DNA of 64,000 nt, taken from Podospora pseudocomata (taxonomy: Eukaryota; Ascomycota; Sordariomycetes; Sordariales; Podosporaceae). The stretch is taken from positions 3,224,001-3,288,000 of the forward strand of contig NW_026946363.1 in NCBI RefSeq assembly GCF_035222375.1. The letters are read 5' to 3'. Below, one piece after another: positions 1 to 9,256 of this stretch; position 1 is the stretch's first letter, and the number at the start of each line of letters is the position of its first letter. A program made the translations under genes and the position numbers. The notes beneath the pieces were generated by a model. That model was not told where the DNA came from. It worked only from the letters and a program-made list of their open reading frames with translations, and ran no database searches.

Positions 1-487
1 ACGGCATCCCGGATTAGGGGGGTGAGCTCGTCGAGGCGGATGCCTTTGTTGGAGAGGAGAAATTCGGGGTTGGACCAGGTGCGCCATTCGGGGGAGTCGA
101 TGTGGTAGAGGGTGGATTTGAGTTGGGAAGGGGACAACAGGGAGAGGAGGTTGGTGGTGGCGGTGACTATGGAGGAGATGGGGATTTCTTCTGGGGAGAG
201 GTGGAATAGGTTTGGTTTTACGTTTCCTGGGAAGCGGGTTAGAATGGACGGCTCTGAATGAGCGTAAAGGGGTTATGAAACAGACCATCGCTGGTTACGC
301 CCTTGAAAGGCTCCTGGTAGAGCTTCAGCCAGTGAAGGTAGAGGCCATGAAGCCATGGGGGGTTCCCCCCTTCAATGAATGCTTTGGCGTATTCATGGGC
401 ATCCTGCTTTTGCATCTCAGTGAAGCGGGGGATGGACAAGTCAGGGAGGTGCTTATGGTATGTCTCGATGTCTGGTTGGTCTGCCAT
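1..487 (-). CDS. DUF3500 family protein, 5' part (cut by window edge)
   Basis: Two exons, 487-286 and 226-1, join across a 59-nt intron (227-285; donor GTCTGT, CTAAC box near the acceptor) in phase 1. The ATG at 487 opens MADQPDIETYHKHLP. The product reads through YAKAFIEGGNPPWLHGLYLH and then the stretch LYHIDSPEWRTWSNPEFLL, followed by IRLDEL. A 'Y-x-I-D-x-P-E-W-R-x-W-x-N-P-E' stretch followed by G-(V/I)-R-L-D-(E/D)-L is what I associate with DUF3500, a family without an established activity. The coding sequence runs off the left edge, so at least half of the protein is missing from view. No signal peptide is visible. Family assignment is from motif memory, not a search. Confidence 0.75.
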
Positions 488-994
488 TTTGACTGTCTGG
501 TGTAGTGCTCGCACCTAAGATTACTAGATTGTCACAATGACAACAAAGACTGAAGTGAGTGATGAGGTGAAGTGAGAATAGAATAAGAAGTTGAAATTCT
601 GTCACTAGGCATGTAGGTCTAGACACGGAAAGGCCCAGCCGGTGGTTGAATTGATGCCGGGGAATGAGGTAAAACTATCTCCCGATCCCTGCAGCCACCT
701 CGGCGTACCAGACATCGCCAATGGCGGAATGAATTAGAGAAAGACGGACGATAACCCGGATGTGTGGGGTGATCAAGATGGTGGAGTTGGCTGCCCCTCC
801 CCCGCTTCCCCAGCTCCCCGCTCTTGACTACATGCCTCCTGGACACATGGGAGATGGGCGATGTGTGGTGGTAGATTCATATTCTCATAAGGGAAATGCT
901 GGTGAAAGTGCAATTCAAGGCTATTTGCCAGATGCCAAAGACAACTCAAATCCATTCCGTGAACCAAATCCCACCGCATCACAGCTCCTTAAAG
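488..994. other. Intergenic spacer
   Basis: This is the space between two minus-strand genes. It should carry the promoter of the DUF3500 gene and the 3' end of the next gene. I see no further coding or repeat structure. Confidence 0.6.
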
Positions 995-1691
995 TTAACA
1001 TGGAACAAATCCACCCTTTTCCTCTTCGCTCTCAACTCCCCAATATTCTGCTGAATAGCTACACCACACATATTAGCCACCATAGCCACCATCAACAATG
1101 ACATCATCACGACACTCACCTCCCGGCTTCCCCTTAGCCTCAACATGCGCCTCCTTACTGACCCACCCAATAACCATTCTCACACTCTTCTCCCCAGCCC
1201 CATCCCCATCAACCTTCACCTCCGCCCCATAATCCGCACCCTTATACCCCTCCAGCTTATCCCCCTCAACAGCACTGACAAACCGCCCAACCTGCTCCTC
1301 AAACCCCTCCTCCGTCTCAAAAGCAGTAAACACCTCAGTGCATGGCGCCTTCAACACAGCCGTGTCAAACTGATAAACAAATGTCTCTTGAGCCCTGACA
1401 TGATCCTTGATGTTGGTGATGCACTGCTTTGCTGCAGAGGCGGATGACCATTCTGCATATGCGTTGTCAGTACTCGTGACTTGGAAACATGATACCGAGA
1501 AAAATGGGGGCGAACAGACCAGTTGCCAGCACCCAGGTCTTTGGATCCTCGAGCTTTTGGCCAAAGAAACCTTGTTGAAAATCAGGCTGGGACTTTACTT
1601 TGGCCACAGCATCTCCCGGAAGTTGATTGCCAGAGTCGAGAGACTCGACGTCGAGTGTTTGGAAGAGTGTGACGGTGGCGGACGATGGCAT
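995..1691 (-). CDS. Small dimeric alpha/beta-barrel-like protein (stress-response/ABM type)
   Basis: Three exons give about 185 residues: 1691-1520, 1452-1120 and 1047-995. Intron 1 (1453-1519) has donor GTCTGT and a CTGAC branch box. Intron 2 (1048-1119) has a perfect GTGAGT donor and ends in CAGCAG, so the last exon can start at 1047 or 1050 without changing frame. Across the first join the protein reads LATEWSSASAAKQCI, the usual 'W-x-S-x-E/A-A' turn of ferredoxin-like dimeric barrels. The N-terminal part has a paired QGFFGQKLEDPKTW segment, typical of the first strand and following loop. A second half-repeat starts near ETFVYQF. No function can be given beyond the fold, and the fold itself is an inference from pattern. 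Confidence 0.6.
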
Positions 1692-3449
1692 TGTTGAGAT
1701 GTATGGGCGTGGATAACTGTTGGTTTTGGTTGATGATTCTGGTTGAGAAACTGTAATTGGGAAAGCTGGCCAGCTGAGAAACACGATGACGTATTAATTC
1801 AACTAACCTGTCAACTTGATAACTTGCCAGACTGGACACCGTCAACAGCGGGATCCTTCACTTTCTTTAGGACCAGTCACAAATTGTCTACAGATCACGA
1901 GCAATGCACAAAGGAGCTAAAATGGGAGAAAATGGCGGGTTTGTTATTGAGAGTGTTCTATAAAAACCTTGAACACAAATCCACAACCCAAAACTCCCGG
2001 TTGCCGGTATGCATATGGTGTGTGAGACGGCGCGAAGTGCGAGAAGGGCACGGGCTTTGCGGACAAGAATGACATGTAGCGCGTTGCCCGCTGGGAGACG
2101 CGACCAGCCCAGCCCAAGCCACCTCTTGGCCCTTGCCCTAGAGAGAGTGTGGGATAGTCGAACAAGAGCGGGAACGAACATATCCAAGTGAATCTTCCTC
2201 GGCCGAGTCCGAGATGCTGGCTCCGGAGCAAAGTAGCTTCTGCACGAGTTGTTCCCCCGCCTTGAACTTAGCCTGTGGCGGGAAAAGACACCGGCGCATT
2301 GCCCTTACCATCGCGCTTGTCTCCTTCAGAAAAGATTCCAGCCTCAAAAGGGTACTGGAGTGAAGTAGGTGATCTTCAGTACAGACGCGACGTCAGTTAT
2401 CAACCTAGTTACTCCCGAACACGCATGCCTGAGCACGCGCAGTCATTGCAATAATATACCCTCTCGATAACCGTCCTCACAGCCAACGCATATGGTCTGT
2501 TGAAACTGCTGGCGGACTTAACATCGATTTGAATGCCGTGAAATATAACCTCGATGTACCCTGTGACGCAAGGGCCCAAGGCAAGACTGACGGCGGGATG
2601 AATACCAATCCCTACAGAGCGTGAAGAGCAATCTCTGCTGGGGCCACGCCGACGGGGCCTTTTAAAAGGTCATGCCCAGGACTTACTTCTCAACATCAGT
2701 CGAAAGCAGTCGATGTCGAAAGCAGTCGAAGCCAAAAGCAGTCGAGCTGACGGAGGAACACGCAAATGGCAGTTTCAAAGTCATGCCTAGGACAACGCAA
2801 GAAGTCACCGTGTCAACGGGTCCAATATGGACACACTCTAGGGTACGCCAACACGTAGAGCGGACTGAAGCAGTTTAACTGTCATGCCCAGGACTAACTG
2901 CTAGCCTGTCGTTGGCTGAAGAAACGATGCGCCTATCGCAATCGGGGCCTTTTAGAGTCCTGCCCAAGACACGTGTGGAATCGTATTGAAGTCGAAGATG
3001 GGGCGGTGACAGGAGCCGTCTTCAGGGCTGACATGTTGTCAAGATGTTTGGTGTTAACAGGGCAATATGACGGGGCCAACTCTCTGGGAAGAGCGACGAC
3101 GCCTCGGCACAGAGTATGCTGATCGGCTGACATTCATGTTGCTGAACTGGCGACTCGGATTGGCGGGGGCGTGTGTGCGAAAAAGCTGAAAGCGTCGAGG
3201 GTCATGTTGACCGGGCGCAGACACGCTTCAGGTGAATAGAAGGGTAGCCATGATCTAGATGGAAGAATTTGTTGTTATACTCAGGCAATGAACCAATCGA
3301 CAGAATGACCTGCTAAGTTGACAACGAGATCATGTCTATATTCTTGATGGCCTGTAACTTCGGAATAGCATGTTGCCGAGGGGCGCAACAGCTGGTGGTG
3401 GTGATGATGGCTGTTCAAGGTGATGTGAACCGGAGAGGGAAAAGAGGAG
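1692..3449. other. Intergenic region containing a diverged motif array
   Basis: No convincing gene is seen on either strand. The left part is the likely promoter of the minus-strand gene ending at 1691. The stretch 2654-2970 holds four copies of a diverged motif, listed separately. Short GAAAGCAGTCGA-type words repeat at about 2700-2740. Confidence 0.5.
2654..2970 (+). repeat. Four diverged copies of a GTCATGCCCAGGAC motif
   Basis: Near-copies of GTCATGCCCAGGAC lie at 2669-2682, 2780-2793, 2881-2894 and 2957-2970, all on the same strand. Each is preceded by a T-rich/A-rich word of the type GGCCTTTTAAAA or GCAGTTTCAAA. Spacing shrinks from 111 to 101 to 76 bases. It is not a clean tandem repeat. 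It could be the remains of a duplicated element or a set of binding sites. Confidence 0.5.
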
Positions 3450-4024
3450 AAGCCGGGGAAAGACAACATTGGGGCAGGATCTGCAGGTTGACGGTATTCG
3501 AGAGTCCACATCATACATCAAATCTGTCATGGATGAAGAACTCGAGTTGTTGAAAGGTCGATCCGACATGCTGGTGTTGAGGGGAAATCAGCCAAGGGGG
3601 AACCATCGCCATGTGGACATTGTTATGCCAAGCAAGGCTTGACAGAAGACTGCGAGGGTTGGTAGCGACTAACACATGGCTTCCGTTCGCCAAGAATATC
3701 GAAAAGATTCTTGCTGGGAGAGGAAATGCTTCACAGGACGACAGGTCTGATTCGGATGCTTTTGTGGAGAGCATGACATCGGCATGGATCACGGCACCAA
3801 GCCGCTCTCTCTTGTCAACACCTATCTTTCTAGGCCACGGGACCGATGATGCTATGTTTGATGTTCAGCTCGGACGTGAGGCCAGAGATGTGCTCTCCAA
3901 AGTAGGATTTCGGGTTGAGTGGAAGGAGTACTTGGGTGCAGAGTTGGAAGGTCACTGGATCAAGGTGCCAGAGGAGGTTGATGATATCACGACCTTTCTG
4001 AAAAGATATACCGGCAGTGATTAA
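3450..4024 (+). pseudogene. Carboxylesterase / acyl-protein thioesterase-like relic, frameshifted at the active-site motif
   Basis: The 3' part (from about 3586) reads ISQG, then MWTLLCQARL, WLPFA, then TPIFLGHGTDD and EGHWIKVPEE. These are the serine-elbow region, the catalytic Asp loop and the catalytic His of fungal lysophospholipase-like carboxylesterases. Upstream, 3480-3585 reads DLQVDGIRESTSYIKSV in another frame. The two frames meet inside the GGAAATCAGCCAAGG motif at 3583-3597. One extra A (3585-3587) breaks the expected G-I-S-Q-G serine elbow, and the downstream frame has a TGA immediately before it. The first half of a normal protein, including the 'LHGRG' oxyanion-type segment, was not found. 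No acceptable intron bridges the break. I read it as a 5'-truncated pseudogene; a base-calling error is the main alternative. Confidence 0.55.
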
Positions 4025-4256
4025 TAGGTAACCGGTACTTTCCATAGGAAGATGTAACAAGACCAGTCGCTCTTTCCAATGACAGGGAGTGGTCGGGTGT
4101 GTTGTGAGCGCCTTCCATGATTACTGCCTCGGACGGGACCAAAGATGCACCTTCCTTTTAAAAGTTTTTGCCATGCCCTATATCAGACTCATGTCAAAAT
4201 TTCAAGCAACATTTTGTGCGGTGCAAACCATAGGACCACCCATCAACAATCCCAAT

Positions 4257-5575
4257 ATGGAGTGTACCAAGGACACCACCCAGGACACAGGTCCAGACCA
4301 GCTTCAACAATCCGTTGCCACCGGCTGGGCTACCTTTCTCGCTGCCCAGCATTGGTCCCGGGAAGTAGATGCCCTCAGAAGGTCCCTCAACGAGCACATC
4401 AAGCAGACAAGCACACAGCATGAGCTTTTGTCCGTTGCTGTTGTGCAGTCCAAACCAAGCTCTCCTGTTACTGAAGCCAGCCTTGAAAACCACCTCGAAT
4501 CATTGCGGCAGGAAATGACGGAGAGCATGTCTCAGCTCTCGCAAAAAATTACATCTCACGAGGAGAGAACTGAACATCTCCGGTCTCTCACATCTGATGA
4601 TATCAAGGACGTTCAAGAGAAGTACTTATCAGCGCTCGGCATGGTCGAATACCTGCAGGGGGAGCTACGAGACATGAGATCAGACAAGGTCAACACTGAA
4701 AACAAGCTCACGGCGCTAGAGCGAGATACTGAAAACAAACTCACGGCACTGGGACGCCAGATTGCTGCTCTACTACCGCCTCAAACACCATTGCCCGACG
4801 AGGCCGTCAGCTTCCTCAACCAGCTAGTCTCTCGTCGTGCTGAAGTGATGAGAATCCTCAGCCTCCCCTGCCATGAAGAGTTCACACAGTTGCAGCAAAC
4901 CCATGGTGAGAAAACGCCTGAACAAACCTCCATCAGACCTTGGGCTTACCTCCTATAGTCACTGGAGCCACTGCCAACCCCGAGCATACTACCATACCGA
5001 CAAACCCGCCTAGGCTCGATAACACAAACACCACACCCACTTCAGCACCATCCATCACAGACATTCAAATCCACGTGCCGGACAGAGGGCAGAGGCAGAA
5101 CACAGTGAGCAAACACAGTCAGCCCCACATGGCGGTTATCACTCGAAAGCAGCCCAAACGGAAGGCCGCAGAGCCTCCCCAGAAACAACCCAGTCCAAAA
5201 AGGGCCATGCCACTGGGGACATCTTCAACCAAAACCAGCCTCGTTAACCCGCCAAAGACGGTCCCTGCTGATGCCCAGGACACCAAGGATCTCTACCACC
5301 GGTTCCGGAGCCGGTATGACACCAACCCGCCCCAGGATCAAGTAAGAGGCATCTGGAGATTCATCAACCAGATAAAGAATCCCGACGTCGCAAAGCATCT
5401 TCAGGAGTCTCTTGTCATCTCCCTGCCCGAGTACGTGAAGTTGGGTTCAAGAAGTCGACTGGCGACACAAGTCAACGGCGTCCAGAGAATTTTCATTACG
5501 ATATCCGGGAAAGTGACCTGGAAGATGTTCTCTGAGGCGTTTGACAAGTATGCGGCTTTGCATTTGAAGGAGTGA
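4257..5575 (+). CDS. Coiled-coil protein of unknown function
   Basis: Exons 4257-4905 and 4959-5575 join over a 53-nt intron (donor GTGAGA, acceptor CTATAG) in phase 1 and give 421 residues. The chosen ATG at 4257 starts MECTKDTTQD; in-frame ATGs at 4089 and 4170 would lengthen it. Residues about 40-215 are rich in Glu, Gln, Leu and Lys with heptad-like spacing, including two near-identical TENKLTAL units, and should form a coiled coil. The middle is a Pro/Thr/Lys-rich linker containing KRKAAEPPQK, a possible nuclear localisation signal. The last 100 residues (DLYHRFRSRYDTNPP onward) look globular, with a helix-rich ending. I recognise no family. The lone plus-strand position gives no functional hint. 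Confidence 0.65.
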
Positions 5576-6019
5576 ATGTGGCTACCAGGAGATTGATGAC
5601 ATTGATGATGATGAGAATGGTGCAGTGGATGGAATGATACGAAGTATGAGCGAACCGAAAATTTGCTGGAAATTTGCTTCACATAAGACGATGTAGCTTG
5701 GCAGATATGGGTGAAGGATGGATGGGGGTTGTAGGTATGGGGTTTCTGTGGTCCATGTACATTATCGACAGATTTGCTATTTAGGCCACTTGCAGGAGCT
5801 TTCTCATCCACAATGGCTGTATCATAACATCCTTGACAAGCAGTCCACTTATAAGTATGGGAAATATTATTCAAATGTTTTTAAAAAATACCTCATGCGA
5901 TGTGTATGTACCGTTTTCCAGTTGGTGATTCAAATATCCTATGCAAACCAACCCCCTCTCTTCCGCACTCGAACCCCTCTTACTATCTTCAACTTCTGTA
6001 ACCAACTCCCTCCCTCCCC
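5576..6019. other. Convergent 3' spacer
   Basis: The coiled-coil gene and the membrane-protein gene converge here. It should hold both 3' untranslated regions and poly(A) signals. Nothing else is recognisable. Confidence 0.6.
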
Positions 6020-9000
6020 TCAGTCCGCAGACCTCAAGCCATTCACCCCCACAAAGTTGGTGTACTCACACCTGCAACCCCCAGTACCACCATCCATCCC
6101 CCCAAAACTCGGGTTGAAAAACCCGCCCGGGTTGACCAAATCCCCCGTGTTGTTCATCTGATTGAGGAACAGTTTCGCCTCACTGGTGACAACCCTCCCC
6201 CTCTCACCCACCCCCCGCATAAAAACAAATTTATTCCCCGGGATACCCCCGTGCGTATCAAGCGTGACCGTAATCGGGTAAGGGAACGTGCCGGGCTGTG
6301 TCCCGTTTACATTCGCCTCCCGACCGCCAAACCCGCCGATTAGCTTGGTGGTGTTGGACTTGCGAGTCCAGATCTCGACTTTATACCGGACTGACAGCCA
6401 GGTAATGACAAATTTCGCTTCTGAGATGGGGGAGCCGCCGTTGCGGTCGATGGAGGGGGGGAGCCGCTCGTTGAGGGAGGAGAGGTAGATTGTTTTGTTG
6501 TAGTACGAGTAGAAAGAGTATCGTTCTGTTGGTAGGCCGCGGTCGTAGAGGCGGAGGGGTTGCTGAATGGGAAAGTGGAGGTGGTTGGCGGGCGCGGCGG
6601 TGCCGTCTTTGTTTAGGATGGGTGGGGGGACGAGGTCGGAGATGTTGAGGGCAGGGGAAAGGTTGCCTGAGGCTTGGCGGGGTTGGTTTTGATGGTCGTC
6701 AAATCCCCCCCTGCGGGTGAGGAGGTTGGGGCCGACGGTGGAGTTCACGGAGCGGAGGATGGAGATGTAGAAGGGGGTGGGCTCGCCGGCTTTGTCGTCA
6801 GAGACAACACCGTCGGTGGTGTTGCCTAGGAAGAACATGTCTTGGAAGGTGGGGGGGGCGGGGACGGGTTTGAGGATGAGGTTGCCGGGGGTTTGGCGGG
6901 GTGTGACGAAGAGTCGGCGGAGGATGGTTGAGAAGCTGATGCCGTTGCTGCGGATGGAGACGGAGCGGGTGGTGGTGCGGTTCCGGCCGACTGTGCGGTT
7001 GAGTTCATCTAGGGGTCTTCCGGTTCCGAGGTCTATGGGGGTAGGCCGGGGGGGTTCTTGACCGGTGACGTTCCATGTCTGTCTGGTGTTGTTGTCGAAC
7101 TGGATTTGAAGGATGAAGCTTGGCTGGTCCGCGTTGAAAGGGGCCACGGAATCGGCCTCTTCTTTTGGGAGCGAGCAACTCCAAAGTGTTGCCGGTTGGA
7201 TGCAGACTGTGCTTGAGTCTGACTGAGTTCCTATCACTGTCGAAATGCCAGTGGGCATTGGTGGGAAGTCGGTGAGGTTGAGAAACCGTGATGGGATGCT
7301 TGCTTCGGCCACTGTGCGCCGTGATAGAACCACTCCAAGGACAACCCCCAAAATAATCATGGAGATGAGGGCAGTAAGGATGCCAAAGCACACTCGTCTC
7401 CGCTTCCGTCCCTCGGGCCCTGGCTTCCCAAGAGCACCGCAGCATGGGAAACACCCACGCCCTACTTTCCTCGCCACAAAGTCTTCTTTTTCGTGCCTCC
7501 TTCGCTTTCGTTCTGCCGCCAAGTTGGGCAAATAGTTTGCTGGGAGAAAAGACCCTATCGGCCGGTCTGGCAGCCGCATCTGTGTCAGAGGTGGTGTCAG
7601 AGGAACATTTTGGAGACCGATGGCGCCTTGGGATGTCATTGTCTGCGATAAACCAACAGGAACGGGACCTGGTGATGGGGGGAACATGGTGATCACAGCG
7701 TGGCCTGGAGGAAGCACCGCCTGGTAACGAACATTCTCCTGTCTATGTGGAGGTGAATAGGGAGGCGGGAGCTCAGGTGTTCGAGATTCCTCAACCAGGA
7801 TGCGTGACTTTTCTGTTTGGGTCTCGGGTTGAGACACTACCGTTGATGCTGGTACCGGTGCCGGCACTGGAGCTGGATCTGGGGCTGCTCTCGGGCCTGT
7901 AATAGGTGCCGGTACTGGTGCTGGTGCTGGTGCTGGTGCTGGTGCTGATCCTGGCGGGTCTGGAGTTGATTGCGTGGGCTCAACTGGTGAAAAGTCCTGA
8001 ACAATGATGCGTGGCGGACGTTGCTGTGGAATTGTCTCAATCTTCGAACTGCTAGACTGGCCAAAATTGGACCTCGTGAGAACAGGCGAGAGCCCCGTCT
8101 TTTGGTTTGTCGTTTCCCACCATTCAGTATTCATCTTCGGCTCAGCAGCTTCTCCTACAGTCGGGAGTCTTGGTGTTGCTGGGGTTGGTACAAAAGGGGA
8201 AGTGACTTGATCCCACCATCCCTGAGATCGCGTACTCCCACCAGTATTTGACCTCTGCCTGTTAGTGTGGCTGTATGACTTTTTGGTGATTACTGGACTG
8301 CCATCTTCCTCAAAAAGCGTCACGGGTGTGTCCATATCGCTGTCATCGTCACTGACATAAAATGCAGTTGTTGCCGTGTCTCGTCTGTTGTTGCCCTCTT
8401 TGCTCATCCCAAAGCCATCCACACGATCGCGGTCAGATATAGGAGAGAATTTCTGACCTCTGTAGCCAGAAGGGATGGATGGAACGGCTGGGACATAGGC
8501 CGTTTGTGGAAGGATCATGCCATCGAGACCCCGAGGTGAGAAATCGTCCTCGGTATCCGGTGACCATGCAGATACCGGCTGCTTTGATGGCGGTGATGTT
8601 GGTGGTTGGCGAAAATAGGGGGGCAAGTCCACTGGTGTCTCGACCACAGCTGTATGGGGGCTGATGACTACATCCGAGTCTGTAGGCATCTCGAAGCCGA
8701 TCATAATAGGCCCGGCACTAGGTGAGAGATCAACTTGCGGCGAAGACTCAGCAACTAGCCTATCGACTCTTTTGCCTTTTGTTGGCTTCCGTTTCAGCCA
8801 GCCGAAAGTGCTGCTAGATTCACCGTTCTGTTGCCCTTCCAAAGCTAACAAGGCGGCGGCATCAACGAATTTCCCTGTTCGACTCTCGCGATTTGCCGAA
8901 TTCAGTTTCATTTGGTTGGCGATATGCTGCTGCTTTTGTTGACGGAACTTGGACATGTCGGTGACCAGTTTGATGCCCGCCCTTGCGTTTTGTGCCTTTT

Positions 9001-9256
9001 GTCTATGTCGAGATTTTAACCTCTTCACCTTCTGTACGGACAGGCGTGGTGCTAAAGAGGCGGTTGTTGTCTGATTTGGCTGTCCAGATGGAAATGGGTC
9101 TGTGTTGATGTCCACCAAGGGGCCGTCCATGGGGGCAGCTGTCATGGGAGTCAACACTTCATCATCCTCCCATTCTTCCCAGTCCTCCTTGGTCCTGCCA
9201 GTGAGGTGGCTTCTGGGACGATAGGGAGGGGTCCGTAAGTCGTTCATGTTGTCCAT
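6020..9256 (-). CDS. Large single-pass membrane protein with Pro/Ala-rich N-terminal tail
   Basis: An uninterrupted reading frame gives 1078 residues from the ATG at 9256; a second ATG three codons later is equally possible. Residues 1-620 are hydrophilic and disordered, rich in Pro, Ser, Thr and Asp, with an acidic start (EDWEEWEDDE) and an Ala-Pro run at about 440-475. A basic Cys-containing patch (GRGCFPCCGALG, then KRRRV) precedes a strong transmembrane segment at about 622-644 (ILTALISMIILGVVLG). The remaining 430 residues carry many N-x-S/T sites and a few Cys. This predicts a type II protein with a cytoplasmic tail and a glycosylated extracellular or lumenal domain. The Cys pair beside the membrane could be palmitoylated. 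I do not recognise a named family. Confidence 0.8.
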   Translation of the reverse strand: MDNMNDLRTPPYRPRSHLTGRTKEDWEEWEDDEVLTPMTAAPMDGPLVDINTDPFPSGQPNQTTTASLAPRLSVQKVKRLKSRHRQKAQNARAGIKLVTDMSKFRQQKQQHIANQMKLNSANRESRTGKFVDAAALLALEGQQNGESSSTFGWLKRKPTKGKRVDRLVAESSPQVDLSPSAGPIMIGFEMPTDSDVVISPHTAVVETPVDLPPYFRQPPTSPPSKQPVSAWSPDTEDDFSPRGLDGMILPQTAYVPAVPSIPSGYRGQKFSPISDRDRVDGFGMSKEGNNRRDTATTAFYVSDDDSDMDTPVTLFEEDGSPVITKKSYSHTNRQRSNTGGSTRSQGWWDQVTSPFVPTPATPRLPTVGEAAEPKMNTEWWETTNQKTGLSPVLTRSNFGQSSSSKIETIPQQRPPRIIVQDFSPVEPTQSTPDPPGSAPAPAPAPAPVPAPITGPRAAPDPAPVPAPVPASTVVSQPETQTEKSRILVEESRTPELPPPYSPPHRQENVRYQAVLPPGHAVITMFPPSPGPVPVGLSQTMTSQGAIGLQNVPLTPPLTQMRLPDRPIGSFLPANYLPNLAAERKRRRHEKEDFVARKVGRGCFPCCGALGKPGPEGRKRRRVCFGILTALISMIILGVVLGVVLSRRTVAEASIPSRFLNLTDFPPMPTGISTVIGTQSDSSTVCIQPATLWSCSLPKEEADSVAPFNADQPSFILQIQFDNNTRQTWNVTGQEPPRPTPIDLGTGRPLDELNRTVGRNRTTTRSVSIRSNGISFSTILRRLFVTPRQTPGNLILKPVPAPPTFQDMFFLGNTTDGVVSDDKAGEPTPFYISILRSVNSTVGPNLLTRRGGFDDHQNQPRQASGNLSPALNISDLVPPPILNKDGTAAPANHLHFPIQQPLRLYDRGLPTERYSFYSYYNKTIYLSSLNERLPPSIDRNGGSPISEAKFVITWLSVRYKVEIWTRKSNTTKLIGGFGGREANVNGTQPGTFPYPITVTLDTHGGIPGNKFVFMRGVGERGRVVTSEAKLFLNQMNNTGDLVNPGGFFNPSFGGMDGGTGGCRCEYTNFVGVNGLRSAD

